Source of the DNA: JBBIWA01 sp037439425
GTDB taxonomy: Bacteria > Acidobacteriota > Blastocatellia > RBC074
NCBI GenBank assembly: GCA_037439425.1
Contig: JBBIWA010000020.1
Coordinates: 1-64,000, forward strand
Direction: 5' to 3'
Length of the DNA stretch: 64,000 bases
Every line of letters starts with the position of its first letter. Position 1 is the first letter of the stretch. The notes below the pieces were generated by a model, which saw nothing but the letters and a program-made list of their open reading frames with translations, did not search any database and was not told where the DNA came from. This document shows positions 37,734 through 48,968 of the stretch, one piece after another. The position numbers and the translations under genes were made by a program.

Positions 37734-38360
37734 ATGAGATCGAACTTGGCTTACATGAGCTTTTGCCTGATAGTGCTTGCTTTTTGGAGCGCTCCTTCCG
37801 GTTACGCACAACAAGGAATAATCAAGGGAAGGGTGAAGGCCGAAGGCGGGAAAGCGCTTGAAGGAGTGAGGGTACAAGCCGTTAACGTCGCCGACAAGCA
37901 AGAAAAGCATCAGACGCAGACTGATGAGAAGGGTGAATTTGAGCTTAACGGCTTAAGGACCGGGGCTTACGTCCTGACCTTTGAGCAGCCCGGATTCCGC
38001 ACTTTTGTGACACGGGCAGTGGAAGTGACCAACGGCGAAACGCTCAAGCTCCGTCGTCCCATAGAACTGACGCGCGAGCGAGAGCCTTACGCACTAGTAC
38101 GAGGCGCGGTCTTTACCAGCGAAGGTTTCTCCTTGCCCAACGCGACGGTGATTATCGAGCGATTGGATGGTAGCAAACGTTTCAAAAGCGAGAAGACTTC
38201 GGGCGAAGGTGGGATCTTCGCTTTTCGCCTGCCCCCGGACCCAGCCACTTACCGGATTACAGCCAGGGCGCGCGGCTTTCAGTCCAGCTCTATCGAAGTC
38301 GTGGTCGATAGCGGTGATGAGGTGCGACAGGTCGCGCTCTCGCTAGAACGAGAGAAGTAG
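37734..38360 (+). CDS. Exported protein with two CnaB/carboxypeptidase-regulatory domains
   Basis: The 208-residue product has a signal peptide (MSFCLIVLAFWSAPSGYAQQ) and two beta-sandwich repeats of the carboxypeptidase-regulatory type. The first (about 28-115) reads IIKGRVKAEGGKALEGVRVQ and ends GYVLTFEQPGFRTF-like; the second (about 120-208) reads VRGAVFTSEGFSLPNATVII and ends YRITARARGFQSSSIEV. Such modules usually decorate surface or outer-membrane proteins. No enzyme domain is present. ATG at 37734 follows GGGAGAAGT. A + strand terminator follows the stop. Confidence 0.75.
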   Translation: MRSNLAYMSFCLIVLAFWSAPSGYAQQGIIKGRVKAEGGKALEGVRVQAVNVADKQEKHQTQTDEKGEFELNGLRTGAYVLTFEQPGFRTFVTRAVEVTNGETLKLRRPIELTREREPYALVRGAVFTSEGFSLPNATVIIERLDGSKRFKSEKTSGEGGIFAFRLPPDPATYRITARARGFQSSSIEVVVDSGDEVRQVALSLEREK

Positions 38361-38386
38361 CCCAGGAAGTCAGGGGAAGTGAAGAA

Positions 38387-38424
38387 CAGGGGGAAGCCAG
38401 AGCTGGCCGTCCCCCTGATTTTTT
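38387..38424 (+). terminator. Rho-independent terminator downstream of the CnaB gene
   Basis: CAGGGGGA at 38387 pairs with TCCCCCTG at 38410-38417, with a CCAG/CTGG inner pair, and six T residues follow at 38419-38424. It ends transcription on the plus strand just before the rho stop codon. Confidence 0.85.
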
Positions 38425-39746
38425 CACTGATTCATGGAAGCGAGAAACTCGGCGTTGCTCTTGGTCTTCTCTAGCCGTTCCAGCACCAGCTCCATTTGTT
38501 CCACCGGCGAGAGCGGATTGAGCACCCGGCGTAATACCCAGATGCGATCCAGATCCTTCTTCGGGAGCAGCAGCTCCTCCTTGCGCGTGCCCGACTTCTG
38601 CAAATCGATCGCCGGGAAGATGCGCTTATCCGAGAGCTTGCGGTCCAGATGAATCTCCATATTGCCCGTCCCTTTGAATTCCTCGAAGATCACATCGTCC
38701 ATCCGGCTGCCGGTCTCGATCAGCGCCGTCGCTATGATGGTCAGGCTGCCGCCTTCTTCAATGTTGCGCGCTGCACCGAAGAAACGCTTCGGGCGCTGCA
38801 GGGCATTTGAATCTACGCCGCCGGAGAGGATCTTCCCCGAAGGTGGCACCACGGCGTTATGAGCCCGCGCCAGGCGGGTGATCGAATCGAGCAGGATGAC
38901 GACATCGCGCTTGTGTTCAACCAGTCGCTTGGCCTTCTCAATCACCATATCGGCCACCTGGACGTGACGTGAAGCCGGTTCATCGAAGGTCGAAGAAATC
39001 ACCTCCCCGTTGACCGAGCGCTGCATATCAGTCACCTCTTCCGGGCGCTCATCAATCAACAAGACGATCAGCGTGACTTCAGGATGATTCTCGGTGATCG
39101 AGTTGGCGATGGTTTGCAGCAACATCGTCTTGCCGGTGCGCGGGGGCGCAACGATCAATCCGCGTTGCCCCTTCCCAATGGGTGTGAAGAGATCGATCAC
39201 ACGGCCCGAGATGTTCTCAGGGGAGACCTCCATCTTCAAATGCTCGTTAGGATAAAGCGGGGTCAGATTGTCGAAGAAGACTTTGTCGCGCGCCTGATCA
39301 GGTGGTTCAAAGTTGATGGCTTCCACCTTGATCAGCGCAAAGTAGCGCTCGCCTTCTTTCGGCGGGCGGATCTGTCCGGAGATGGTATCGCCAGTTCGCA
39401 GGTCGAACTTACGGATCTGCGACGGGCTGACATAAATGTCATCCGGTCCGGGCAGGTAGTTGTATTCTGGAGCGCGCAGGAAGCCGAATCCGTCGGGGAG
39501 CGTTTCAAGGACGCCTTCGGAGAAGATCAGTCCGGACTTCTCGGTTTGCGCCTGGAGGATCTTAAAGATCAGCTCCTGCTTGCGCATGCCGGTGGCTCCG
39601 GGCACATCCAGCTCCTTCGCGATCTGTGTGAGTTTGGAGATATTCATCTCCTTGAGATCAGCGATGTCTAAAAAATCTTTCTCCGGCCTTTCTGCGACCT
39701 CGCCAAACTCTTCCTGTTCTTCGTGATCAATAATTTTCTCTGCCAT
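38424..39746 (-). CDS. rho: Transcription termination factor Rho
   Basis: The 440-residue product has an N-terminal RNA-binding part (ISKLTQIAKELDVPG, GILETLPDGFGFLR-like region with YVSPSQIRKFDLRTGD) and a RecA-type ATPase (GKGQRGLIVAPPRTGKT, Walker B VVILLDSITRLARAH, Q-loop/R-loop GFGAARNIEEGGSL-like region with KGTGNMEIHLDRKL). It ends untranslated transcripts as a ring helicase. Start ATG at 39746. Its leader of about 560 nt upstream is GC-rich and may hold autoregulation. Short 15-residue N-terminal tail is acidic. Confidence 0.95.
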   Translation of the reverse strand: MAEKIIDHEEQEEFGEVAERPEKDFLDIADLKEMNISKLTQIAKELDVPGATGMRKQELIFKILQAQTEKSGLIFSEGVLETLPDGFGFLRAPEYNYLPGPDDIYVSPSQIRKFDLRTGDTISGQIRPPKEGERYFALIKVEAINFEPPDQARDKVFFDNLTPLYPNEHLKMEVSPENISGRVIDLFTPIGKGQRGLIVAPPRTGKTMLLQTIANSITENHPEVTLIVLLIDERPEEVTDMQRSVNGEVISSTFDEPASRHVQVADMVIEKAKRLVEHKRDVVILLDSITRLARAHNAVVPPSGKILSGGVDSNALQRPKRFFGAARNIEEGGSLTIIATALIETGSRMDDVIFEEFKGTGNMEIHLDRKLSDKRIFPAIDLQKSGTRKEELLLPKKDLDRIWVLRRVLNPLSPVEQMELVLERLEKTKSNAEFLASMNQ

Positions 39747-40304
39747 ATAGTTTCACCAGGTCGGTTCCCGTCCTCGGGCAAGCTGGCTCCTTGATCATTG
39801 AGGAGCTAGAGGGCGCCAGACGACGCTTTACCGGCCATAATTTCCACGAAAGGGCTTCGCCTCTTGCAAAGTACGATCCCCTTCTGAAATGGTAAGAGGT
39901 TAAGGTGGCCCTCTTTAGCGACGGAGCTGCCGTCCAGGAAGGGCCAATGTCTTCTCGCTTCGGGATTGCCTTGAGAGCTTAGTCTGCTCTCAGAAGCGGC
40001 TTTGAGGGAATGTGCCGAAGTGGATAGAACTAGCGAAACATTCTGCCCTACACAGTAGCCCTCTTGGCTGCTGCTAGCAGCTAAGGCTGCTGGCCCCCTA
40101 GCCAACTGTTGCCTTGCTTCCCTCATCGCAAGCCGCCTACTTGAGCGGACGGTAGTTGACTGAATGTTTGAGTGGGATTGCTCCGTTGTTTGGCCGTCTA
40201 AGCTAGACTTCAGAGCGTGCTGCCTGCGCGTGAGCGTCTCTCGCCCGCCCCCTTCCGGGGCCGCCTCTCACCCGGCCTACCCCGGGCAGCAGAGGCTGGC
40301 ACTG
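39747..40304. other. Gene-free spacer between engB and rho
   Basis: This 560-nt stretch has no supported gene on either strand. Its left part is a possible rho leader. Its right end is GC-rich with a CCCGGGC hairpin near 40275. Long minus-strand frame 39806-40126 lacks any family feature and is not called. Confidence 0.45.
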
Positions 40305-40946
<642 letters not shown>

Positions 40947-41002
40947 AGGTTTTGGCGATTAGGCGCTAGATGTGACCGCACCCAGCACCTAATTCTCACC
41001 AC

Positions 41003-43465
41003 CTATCCAGTTACCGATCCTTCGGAAGGACTCATTCCTGGCTGCGATTGCTGCCATAATGGTGGGGTGAGCTCGGGATTCTCTGCCAGTCGGGGTGTCG
41101 GCAGTCGTTCGAGCGCAATCTGTAAGACCTCATCCATCTCCTCAACCAGAGTGATTTGTAGTGACTCGAGGATCTCCGGCGGAATCTCGCTTAGATCCTT
41201 CTCGTTATCCTTGGGAATGACGACTGTAGCTAATCCCGCCCGGTGAGCTGCCAGCAGCTTCTCTTTCAAACCGCCGATCGGAAGTACCTTGCCACGGAGC
41301 GTAATTTCACCCGTCATTGCTACCTCTTTGTGGATCGGGATGCGGGTGAGAGCCGAAGCCATAGCAGTTGCCATGGTGATACCTGCCGATGGTCCATCCT
41401 TCGGAATCGCACCTTCCGGGACGTGCACGTGCAGATCATAATTTTTGTAAAAGTCGGCTGGAATACCAAGTTCAGCCGCCCGCGAGCGTACATAGGTAAT
41501 AGCGGCTTGCGCCGATTCCTGCATCACATCGCCGAGCTTGCCGGTCAGGGTCAATTTCCCGGTGCCTTCTACCAGCGTGGCCTCAACCTGCAGCACATCA
41601 CCGCCGACTTCAGTGACTGCCAGTCCATTGGCTAATCCGATTTCGCTATGTTCTGCTGCCATCTGTGGACGGAATTTGATCGGCCCCAGAAGTTTCTTAA
41701 TAGCTGCCCCGTCAGCCACAAAGTGGAAGGGACTAGCTTCTCCTCTAGCCTTCTCCTGCTCTTTCTGTTGCACAAGCTGGCGCGCGACCTTACGGCAGAT
41801 CGAGCCGATTTCGCGTTCTAGATTGCGGACCCCTGCTTCGCGCGTGTAATACTCAATAATGGTTTTGATCCCTTCATCAGTGAATTCAATATATTCTGGT
41901 TTGAGCCCGTTGGCCTGGGCTTGCTTGGTAATGAGGTGGCGCTTGGCGATTTCTAGCTTTTCGTGCTCAGTGTAGCCGGAGAGCTTGATGATCTCCAGCC
42001 GATCTTGCAGCGCCGGAGGAATAGTGTGCAGCACGTTAGCCGTGGCAATGAACATGACCTGAGAGAGATCATACTCGACATCCAGATAGTGATCATGGAA
42101 GGTATGGTTCTGTTCTGGATCCAACACTTCGAGCAGTGCTGCTGCCGGATCGCCGCGGAAGTCCGCTCCCAGTTTGTCCACCTCATCAAGCAGCATCAGC
42201 GGGTTGATCGTGCCTGCTTTCTTCATCATTTGAATGATCTGGCCTGGCAGCGCGCCGATATAGGTGCGGCGGTGGCCGCGGATTTCCGCTTCATCGCGCA
42301 CGCCACCCAGACTGAGGCGCACAAACTTGCGTCCAGTCGCCTTCGCAATCGAGCGGCCGAGGCTGGTTTTACCTACCCCCGGCGGGCCAACAAAGCACAG
42401 AATCGAGCCGCGCGGCTTCTCGACCAGTTGGCGCACGGCCAAATATTCGAGGATCCGCTCCTTGATCTTCTCCAGGCCATAGTGATCGGCTTCCAAAACC
42501 TCTTGAGCGTAATTGATGTCGCGGATCTCCTCGCTGCGCTCCTTCCAGGGCACTGCCAGCAGCCAATCGAGATAGTTGCGCGACACGGTTGATTCAGCCG
42601 ACATGGGAGGCATCTGTTCAAGCCGCCGCAACTCGCTGATGGCCTTTTCATAGGCCTCCTTGCTCATACCAGCTTGCTCGATCTTTTGCCGCAACTCGTC
42701 AAATTCAGCTCTCTCATCCTTGCGGCCCAGTTCCTTGTGTATGGCCTTGATCTTTTCATTGAGGTAATACTCGCGCTGGGCCTTCTCCATCTGTCGCTTG
42801 ACGCGAGTCTGGATCGTGCGGTCCAGATTGAGCTTGTCAATTTCAATCTCCAGGACCTCGATCATGCGCAGAATCCGCTCGTGGGTAGAATAGATCTCTA
42901 GCAAGCCTTGTTTATCCTCAATCGAGAGCTTCATGACGTGAGCCAGGGTATCAATCATCTGCCCAGCATCAGCCGCGCGCAAGGCGGCTTGTAAGGCGTC
43001 CGGATTGGGATCTTGTGACAGTTTGAGGTATTGTTCGATGAGAGCCGCGACACGGTTCATCAGCGCTGCCAGACGCTTCTGGTTCTCCGCGACGACAGGA
43101 GCGCGGCGGAGTGTAGCCAGAAAGTATCCATCCCTTTCCTCAACGCGCACGGCACGAGCACGTTCGCGCCCTTCAACCAGCACTTTGATAGTTCGCTCAT
43201 CAGGCTTGCGGAGAGAGTTGGCAATATAGGCGATGGTACCAACCTGGTAGATCTGCTCTGGCGTTGGTTCCTCAACCGTGGCATCGTGCTGCGTGGCCAG
43301 AAAGATGAGGCGATCTGTGCGCAGCGCCTCTTCCAGGGCGTTTACCGAGGAGACACGGCCAATAACAAAAGCCGCTTTCGTGTAGGGGAAGACAACGACA
43401 TCGCGAATCGGCACCATCGGGTGTCGCACAACATCGCTCGGCGTAAGATCATGGTATTCTTGCAT
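41003..43465 (-). CDS. lon: ATP-dependent protease Lon
   Basis: The 820-residue product has the N-terminal substrate-binding domain (about 1-210, MVPIRDVVVFPYTKAAFV), a helical linker, the AAA+ domain (GPPGVGKTSLGRSIAKATG, PLMLLDEVDKLG, ALLEVLDPEQN) and the C-terminal Ser-Lys protease (PKDGPSAGITMATA with the active Ser, KVLPIGGLKEKLLAA with the Lys). It degrades damaged and regulatory proteins. The ATG at 43465 has AAGG ten bases upstream. It is 177 nt downstream of clpX. Confidence 0.96.
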   Translation of the reverse strand: MQEYHDLTPSDVVRHPMVPIRDVVVFPYTKAAFVIGRVSSVNALEEALRTDRLIFLATQHDATVEEPTPEQIYQVGTIAYIANSLRKPDERTIKVLVEGRERARAVRVEERDGYFLATLRRAPVVAENQKRLAALMNRVAALIEQYLKLSQDPNPDALQAALRAADAGQMIDTLAHVMKLSIEDKQGLLEIYSTHERILRMIEVLEIEIDKLNLDRTIQTRVKRQMEKAQREYYLNEKIKAIHKELGRKDERAEFDELRQKIEQAGMSKEAYEKAISELRRLEQMPPMSAESTVSRNYLDWLLAVPWKERSEEIRDINYAQEVLEADHYGLEKIKERILEYLAVRQLVEKPRGSILCFVGPPGVGKTSLGRSIAKATGRKFVRLSLGGVRDEAEIRGHRRTYIGALPGQIIQMMKKAGTINPLMLLDEVDKLGADFRGDPAAALLEVLDPEQNHTFHDHYLDVEYDLSQVMFIATANVLHTIPPALQDRLEIIKLSGYTEHEKLEIAKRHLITKQAQANGLKPEYIEFTDEGIKTIIEYYTREAGVRNLEREIGSICRKVARQLVQQKEQEKARGEASPFHFVADGAAIKKLLGPIKFRPQMAAEHSEIGLANGLAVTEVGGDVLQVEATLVEGTGKLTLTGKLGDVMQESAQAAITYVRSRAAELGIPADFYKNYDLHVHVPEGAIPKDGPSAGITMATAMASALTRIPIHKEVAMTGEITLRGKVLPIGGLKEKLLAAHRAGLATVVIPKDNEKDLSEIPPEILESLQITLVEEMDEVLQIALERLPTPRLAENPELTPPLWQQSQPGMSPSEGSVTG

Positions 43466-43642
43466 AGTAGACTTACCTTCAGAGTTGGGGTAGAACCAGT
43501 TTTCTGAGCCACGAATTTAGAGAGTCAATCCAGTGATCTTTGGAATTCAGCCTGACTTGGGGAGCACCGCTATGATCCGCAAACCGCGACTTCGGAGCGG
43601 AGGTTGGAAGTCCGTCTCATCCTGTCTGATATTTAAAGCCGC

Positions 43643-44869
<1,227 letters not shown>

Positions 44870-45025
44870 CACCTGGCGGCCTCCGCATTAAACATGCTTG
44901 CTGAACTACTCTCATTTTGCACCTGAGGGTCAGGGTGCAGATTCAATAATAAACAAGACCCCGTGCAGGCGCAAGCAAAGAAAACAGATAAACCTAAATT
45001 TGGAGAACGAAAGCCATCTGGCTGG

Positions 45026-45436
45026 CTATTCGTTAACTGCTAGAGTGGACCCGATGCTCTGGCAGGCGTTGATGCACCTTTCACAAATCTGCCGGTGTGG
45101 ACTTGCCAGCAACCACTCCCCTTTGTTCCGAGTAGTGCCGCAGAAGCTGCAAATGCCTGTCTGCTTACGCTCGCCACCTAAAATGCGCTTGTACCAGGGG
45201 AGCTTGATAGTCGGCGGCTCATATCCCAGCTCGCGGTAATCAGTCAATAATTGCACACAGACTTCCACACACTCATTACAAATGTAACCGTCGCGCCCCT
45301 CGAAAAGGCGTTCGACTTCCCCTTCTCCCAGCTCGCAGAAAGAGCAGCGTAAAACGTGACTCCCTCTTGGTGGTTGGAACCTGGTCATCTCATCAGAACG
45401 CAGCTCAGCATCGAATGTGAGGTTACTCCTTCTCAT
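45026..45436 (-). CDS. Stand-alone protein with two ClpX-type C4 zinc-binding domains
   Basis: The 136-residue product contains two zinc modules, each like the ClpX N-terminal domain: VLRCSFCELGEG with YICNECVEVC, and GICSFCGTTRNKG with QICERCINAC, separated by a basic linker (LPWYKRILGGERKQ). No ATPase part follows. It lies between clpX and clpP on the same strand. ClpX uses this domain to dimerise and bind adaptors, so this protein may join or compete with ClpX; that is inference. Alternative start is ATG at 45388. Conserved cysteines and gene context make it a real gene. Confidence 0.8.
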   Translation of the reverse strand: MRRSNLTFDAELRSDEMTRFQPPRGSHVLRCSFCELGEGEVERLFEGRDGYICNECVEVCVQLLTDYRELGYEPPTIKLPWYKRILGGERKQTGICSFCGTTRNKGEWLLASPHRQICERCINACQSIGSTLAVNE

Positions 45437-45506
45437 AGACCGCTAAGGATCAGGGCTTGTGATCTCACTACCTGGTGAGCAGATCTGGTCTCACGCTGCT
45501 GGCCTA

Positions 45507-46109
45507 CTACTCGCGGTGCTTGATCACTTGATCAACGATGCCATATTCCTTGGCTTGCATGGCGGTCATGATGCGATCACGCTCCACGTCCTGCGAAATC
45601 TGCTCCAGACTCTGGCCGGTGTGATAGGCGAGGATTTCATTGAGCCGCTCGCGCATCCGGATAATCTCTTCAGCGGCGATCTTAATATCTGTCGCCTGCC
45701 CAGAGATGCCACCGGCCGAAGGTTGGTGGATGAGGATGCGTGAATTGGGCAGTGCGAACCGCTTGCCTTTGGTGCCAGCAGCGAGCAGAATCGCTGCCAT
45801 CGAAGCACATTGGCCAACGCAAATGGTCGTTACCGGTGACCGCACAAACTGCATCGTGTCGTAGATAGCCAGGCCGGCAGTAATCGAGCCACCTGGAGAG
45901 TTGATGTAGAGCGAAATATCCCGATCTGGATCCTCTGACTCCAGGAAGAGCAATTGCGCGACGACCAGATTGGCAATCGTGTCATCAATCGGAGTCCCGA
46001 TGAAAATAATATTATCTTTGAGCAAGCGCGAGTAAATATCAAACGCGCGCTCGCCACGGGCCGTCTGCTCGACGACCATCGGCACCAGATGAGCGTGTGG
46101 ATTTATCAT
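45507..46109 (-). CDS. clpP: ClpP proteolytic subunit
   Basis: The 200-residue serine protease has the nucleophile in GQCASMAA (Ser103), His128 in ILIHQP and an Asp in the QDVERD segment, plus YINSPGGSITAGLAIYDTMQ. It forms the two-ring barrel used with ClpX or ClpA. A short N-terminal propeptide is possible. The GTG-TCT-ATG at the start makes 46109 the likelier ATG. It follows tig and precedes the double zinc finger gene by 70 nt. Confidence 0.95.
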   Translation of the reverse strand: MINPHAHLVPMVVEQTARGERAFDIYSRLLKDNIIFIGTPIDDTIANLVVAQLLFLESEDPDRDISLYINSPGGSITAGLAIYDTMQFVRSPVTTICVGQCASMAAILLAAGTKGKRFALPNSRILIHQPSAGGISGQATDIKIAAEEIIRMRERLNEILAYHTGQSLEQISQDVERDRIMTAMQAKEYGIVDQVIKHRE

Positions 46110-46367
46110 AGACACCTGTTAATGTAGAACCATTGAAATGGCACTTGCCATCGTTGGTTGGCTCAGAAAATGTCGGGCCAACTGACAATCGGCCTCCGCC
46201 TTACATACTGCTTCTGCTGCAGAGCTCCTGGGCAAACTGACAGTTTGCTCAATGTCGCACTTCTCATTGTCTCAGAGCGTCGCCGTAGCGAGCTGAACAA
46301 CTCCTGAGAGGATGAACAAGATAATCTTTCTCAGAGCGAAATTGACAGCGGGGTACACCAACAAGAA

Positions 46368-47741
46368 TCAGACTGGCTCAGCCGGTTGGCTTGCTGGTTG
46401 CGCTTGCGCCCTCTCAGCTGCTAGATCTGATTCCTGATTTTCAGTGATCTCTTCGGTTGTGACCTCGGCGTTTTGCACCACAATGTCGAGCGCCTTCTCA
46501 TAGCGCAACCTACGTTCGATACTAGCCAGCCCCTTATCCTTTGTCAAGCGGGCGCGCACCGCCTCCACTGGCTCATGGGTAGCAGCTGCGAGGCGCTCAA
46601 TCTCCGCTTCAATTTCTGCCGGACTGATCTCAATCCCTTCGGCTTCGGCAATGCGCTCCATAATCACTGCGCCTCGAACGTTGCGTACGGCGCCGTGCCT
46701 CTCCCTGGCCTCCTGTTCCTTCCAATCAAGCTGCTTCAGCTCCTGCAACGGGACGCCGTGGCGAAGCGCCCAACCGGCCAGACCACGCAGCCGGTTCTGA
46801 GTTTGTTCCTCAACCAGCGATTCGGGCACAGGGAAGTCATAGGCATTGCATAACTGCTCGAGCAGATCTGCCCGAAGCCTGATGTTAGCTTGGTGCTCAA
46901 ACTGGTGTTGCAGATCCTCACGCACTCGCTCGCGCAGTTCTTGCAATGTCTGACAATCGCTCACCTCGCGGGCAAAGTCGTCATCTAGTTCCGGCAACTC
47001 CTTCTGGCGCACGGCGACAACTGTAGCGGTGAACTCTAGCGTCTTGCCGGCGAACTGTTGGTTGCTGAAGCCTTCAGGATACTTCACACGGAACTGGCGG
47101 ACGTCGCCGGGTTTGACGCCGCGGAGGTTCTCGGTGAACTCCGGTTGCTCGCTCGGCACCCCGATATGAAAGGATACGTTTTCGGCCTTGAAATCTTCTT
47201 TCTCCTCGGGCTCGAGGTAGTGGCCTATCAGGTTCACCGAGACAAAATCGCCATCCGTAGATGGACGATCCTCCACCGGCACTAATTGTGCCATTTGTTG
47301 ACGGATTTGCTCCATTACCTGATCAATCTTCTCTTCAGTAACGCGCGCCACATGCCGAATTACCTTAAGCCCCTTATACTCTTTCAGCTCAAATTCGGGC
47401 AGGACCTCAACTGTGAGCTTGAAGCGTAGCGGTTCCCCTTCGTTGCAGGAAATATCGCTAATCTCGGCTGAGCCAACGATGCGAAGTTTGTGGTCAGTAA
47501 CAGCGTGCTCAATCGCTTGCGGCACCAGCTTCCCTATGACTTCCTCCTGGACCTCCTTCTTGAAGCGCTGCTTGACTACAGTCAGTGGGGCACGGCCAGG
47601 ACGAAATCCCGGGACCCTGGCTTGGCGGGCATAAGCCTGATAGGCTTTGGCAAAATGCTGCTTTACCTCTTCGGCTGAGACTTCAATTGTGAGATCCTTT
47701 TTGCACTGGGTTGTCTCTGCAATAGCGACTTTCAGACTCAA
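46368..47741 (-). CDS. tig: Trigger factor
   Basis: The 457-residue product is the ribosome-bound chaperone and prolyl isomerase. It has the ribosome-binding region (VPGFRPGRAPLTVVKQRF, in place of the usual GFRxGKxP), an FKBP-type domain (DGDFVSVNLIGHYL, QFRVKYPEGFSNQQFAGK) and a helical C-terminal domain. It heads the run with clpP and clpX, a common arrangement. ATG at 47741. The C-terminal tail is rich in Ala, Gln and Pro. Confidence 0.94.
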   Translation of the reverse strand: MSLKVAIAETTQCKKDLTIEVSAEEVKQHFAKAYQAYARQARVPGFRPGRAPLTVVKQRFKKEVQEEVIGKLVPQAIEHAVTDHKLRIVGSAEISDISCNEGEPLRFKLTVEVLPEFELKEYKGLKVIRHVARVTEEKIDQVMEQIRQQMAQLVPVEDRPSTDGDFVSVNLIGHYLEPEEKEDFKAENVSFHIGVPSEQPEFTENLRGVKPGDVRQFRVKYPEGFSNQQFAGKTLEFTATVVAVRQKELPELDDDFAREVSDCQTLQELRERVREDLQHQFEHQANIRLRADLLEQLCNAYDFPVPESLVEEQTQNRLRGLAGWALRHGVPLQELKQLDWKEQEARERHGAVRNVRGAVIMERIAEAEGIEISPAEIEAEIERLAAATHEPVEAVRARLTKDKGLASIERRLRYEKALDIVVQNAEVTTEEITENQESDLAAERAQAQPASQPAEPV

Positions 47742-47908
47742 GTTACCCTTCCTTAACCAAGGTTAGATTTCTCTTCCCCGGCACAGCAAGAAAAATCCGC
47801 TCAATCTATGACTCAGGCCGGCTCCTCTCCATGAGCATAGGGGACTAAGACAATTGGTTGAATGATGTGAAAGGAGGGGACTAGCCCCCACCTCTTCCGG
47901 ACCTAAAG

Positions 47909-47990
47909 TGGCCCGGGCGGGATTCGAACCCGCACGCCGTGAGGCACAGCGTTCTAAGCGCTGCATGTCTACCAGTTCCATCACCGGGCC
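47909..47990 (-). tRNA. tRNA-Leu (UAG anticodon)
   Basis: On the minus strand the acceptor GGCCCGG pairs with CCGGGCC. The anticodon stem-loop is CAGCG-CTTAGAA-CGCTG with anticodon TAG, the variable arm is long (TGCCTCACGGCGT) as expected for a class II leucine tRNA, and the T arm is GCGGG-TTCGAAT-CCCGC. CCA is not encoded. It sits between tig and yqeY. Confidence 0.96.
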
Positions 47991-48195
47991 GCTAAGTTGA
48001 GAGACTAACAAATTTCCGCCAGCGGCGCAACCAGGCAAAATGAGAGAGGTTCGCAAAGGCCAGGTGTCCGAAAAAGGTCAGGCGCTGTTTGGACCTGTCA
48101 CTTCCTGATCGGCGACCGTTTGACAGAAGTGCCAGCTCGCCATATAAACAAAGCGTCAAGATTGGCTTGTAGCTTAAGAGTAAAGGGGAACACAT

Positions 48196-48645
48196 ATGAC
48201 TTTACAGGAGCAAATCAATCAGGACCTGACTGCGGCAATGAAGGCGAAAGACGCCGAACGACTCTCAACGCTGCGGATGATGAAGACTGCGCTCAAGAAC
48301 CGGGAGATCGAAAAAATGGGGCCGCTGGATGATGCCGAAGCGATCAAGGTTTTGCAATCGTTGGTCAAGCAGCGGCGTGATAGCATCGAGCAATACCGCC
48401 AGGGTGGGCGTCCAGAGCTGGCTGAGAAAGAAGCGGCTGAGATCAAGGTGATTGAAGAGTATCTGCCCGCCGCGATGGACCAGGCCACCTTATCGCGGAT
48501 TGTGGATGAGACGTTGAGCGAGATAGGAGCTCAGTCACCCAAGGACTTGGGGCGAGCGATGAAGGCCGTTATGGCCAAACTCGCCGGGCAGGCAGTGGAC
48601 GGCAAGGTGGTTAATCAAATGGTAAGGACGAAACTGGGAGCTTAG
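48196..48645 (+). CDS. yqeY: GatB/YqeY family protein
   Basis: The 149-residue product has the family start (MTLQEQINQDLTAAMKAKD), LRMMKTALKNREIEK, the ELAEKEAAEIKVIEEYLP segment and the final PKDLGRAMKAVMAKL. YqeY resembles the tail of the GatB amidotransferase subunit and is thought to have a tRNA-related role; its exact reaction is not known. AGGGG lies before the ATG. Confidence 0.92.
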   Translation: MTLQEQINQDLTAAMKAKDAERLSTLRMMKTALKNREIEKMGPLDDAEAIKVLQSLVKQRRDSIEQYRQGGRPELAEKEAAEIKVIEEYLPAAMDQATLSRIVDETLSEIGAQSPKDLGRAMKAVMAKLAGQAVDGKVVNQMVRTKLGA

Positions 48646-48651
48646 GTGACA

Positions 48652-48737
48652 ACCGGGCTGTTGAGTGAGGCCGGGAAATCGCCAGGAACAAACCTCTGGC
48701 AGCCTTCGTAAGCCTCACTGGATGGGGAAGGCCCGGT
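48652..48737 (+). other. Nested three-stem RNA element downstream of yqeY
   Basis: Three nested stems are exact: ACCGGGC/GCCCGGT (48652-48658 with 48731-48737), AGTGAGGC/GCCTCACT (48664-48671 with 48712-48719) and GCCAG/CTGGC (48681-48685 with 48696-48700). It could be a yqeY terminator or a cis-acting leader for the small gene after it. No T-run follows. Confidence 0.5.
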
Positions 48738-48791
48738 CATAGCCCACGGTCGTTCTTCGTCAATGTTGAGTAGTTTGAGGAGGAGAAACTC

Positions 48792-48968
48792 ATGGGAACT
48801 TTGTTATGGCTTGTGGCCGCGATTTTGGACATCTTTGCCATCTATGATGTAATGAATTCTTCACGCGACACGACAACGAAAGTTGTGCTTCTGGTGCTCA
48901 TTCTGTTGCTCCCGTTTATTGGCGCTGGTCTTTACCTCTTCGCCTTCCGTGATAAAGGATACAACTGA
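48792..48968 (+). CDS. 58-residue membrane protein (PLDc N-terminal type)
   Basis: The ORF is too short to be expected from usual length cut-offs but has a strong site, GAGGAGGAG, nine bases upstream of the ATG. The product has two hydrophobic helices (LLWLVAAILDIFAIYDVMNS and VVLLVLILLLPFIGAGLYLF) with a basic end. It resembles the small transmembrane family found at the N-terminus of phospholipase D-like proteins (PLDc_N). Function is unknown. Confidence 0.78.
   Translation: MGTLLWLVAAILDIFAIYDVMNSSRDTTTKVVLLVLILLLPFIGAGLYLFAFRDKGYN

Noticed and set aside
39806..40126. Minus-strand frame of 106 residues in the rho leader
   Set aside because: Composition and overlap with other frames suggest chance; no family feature.
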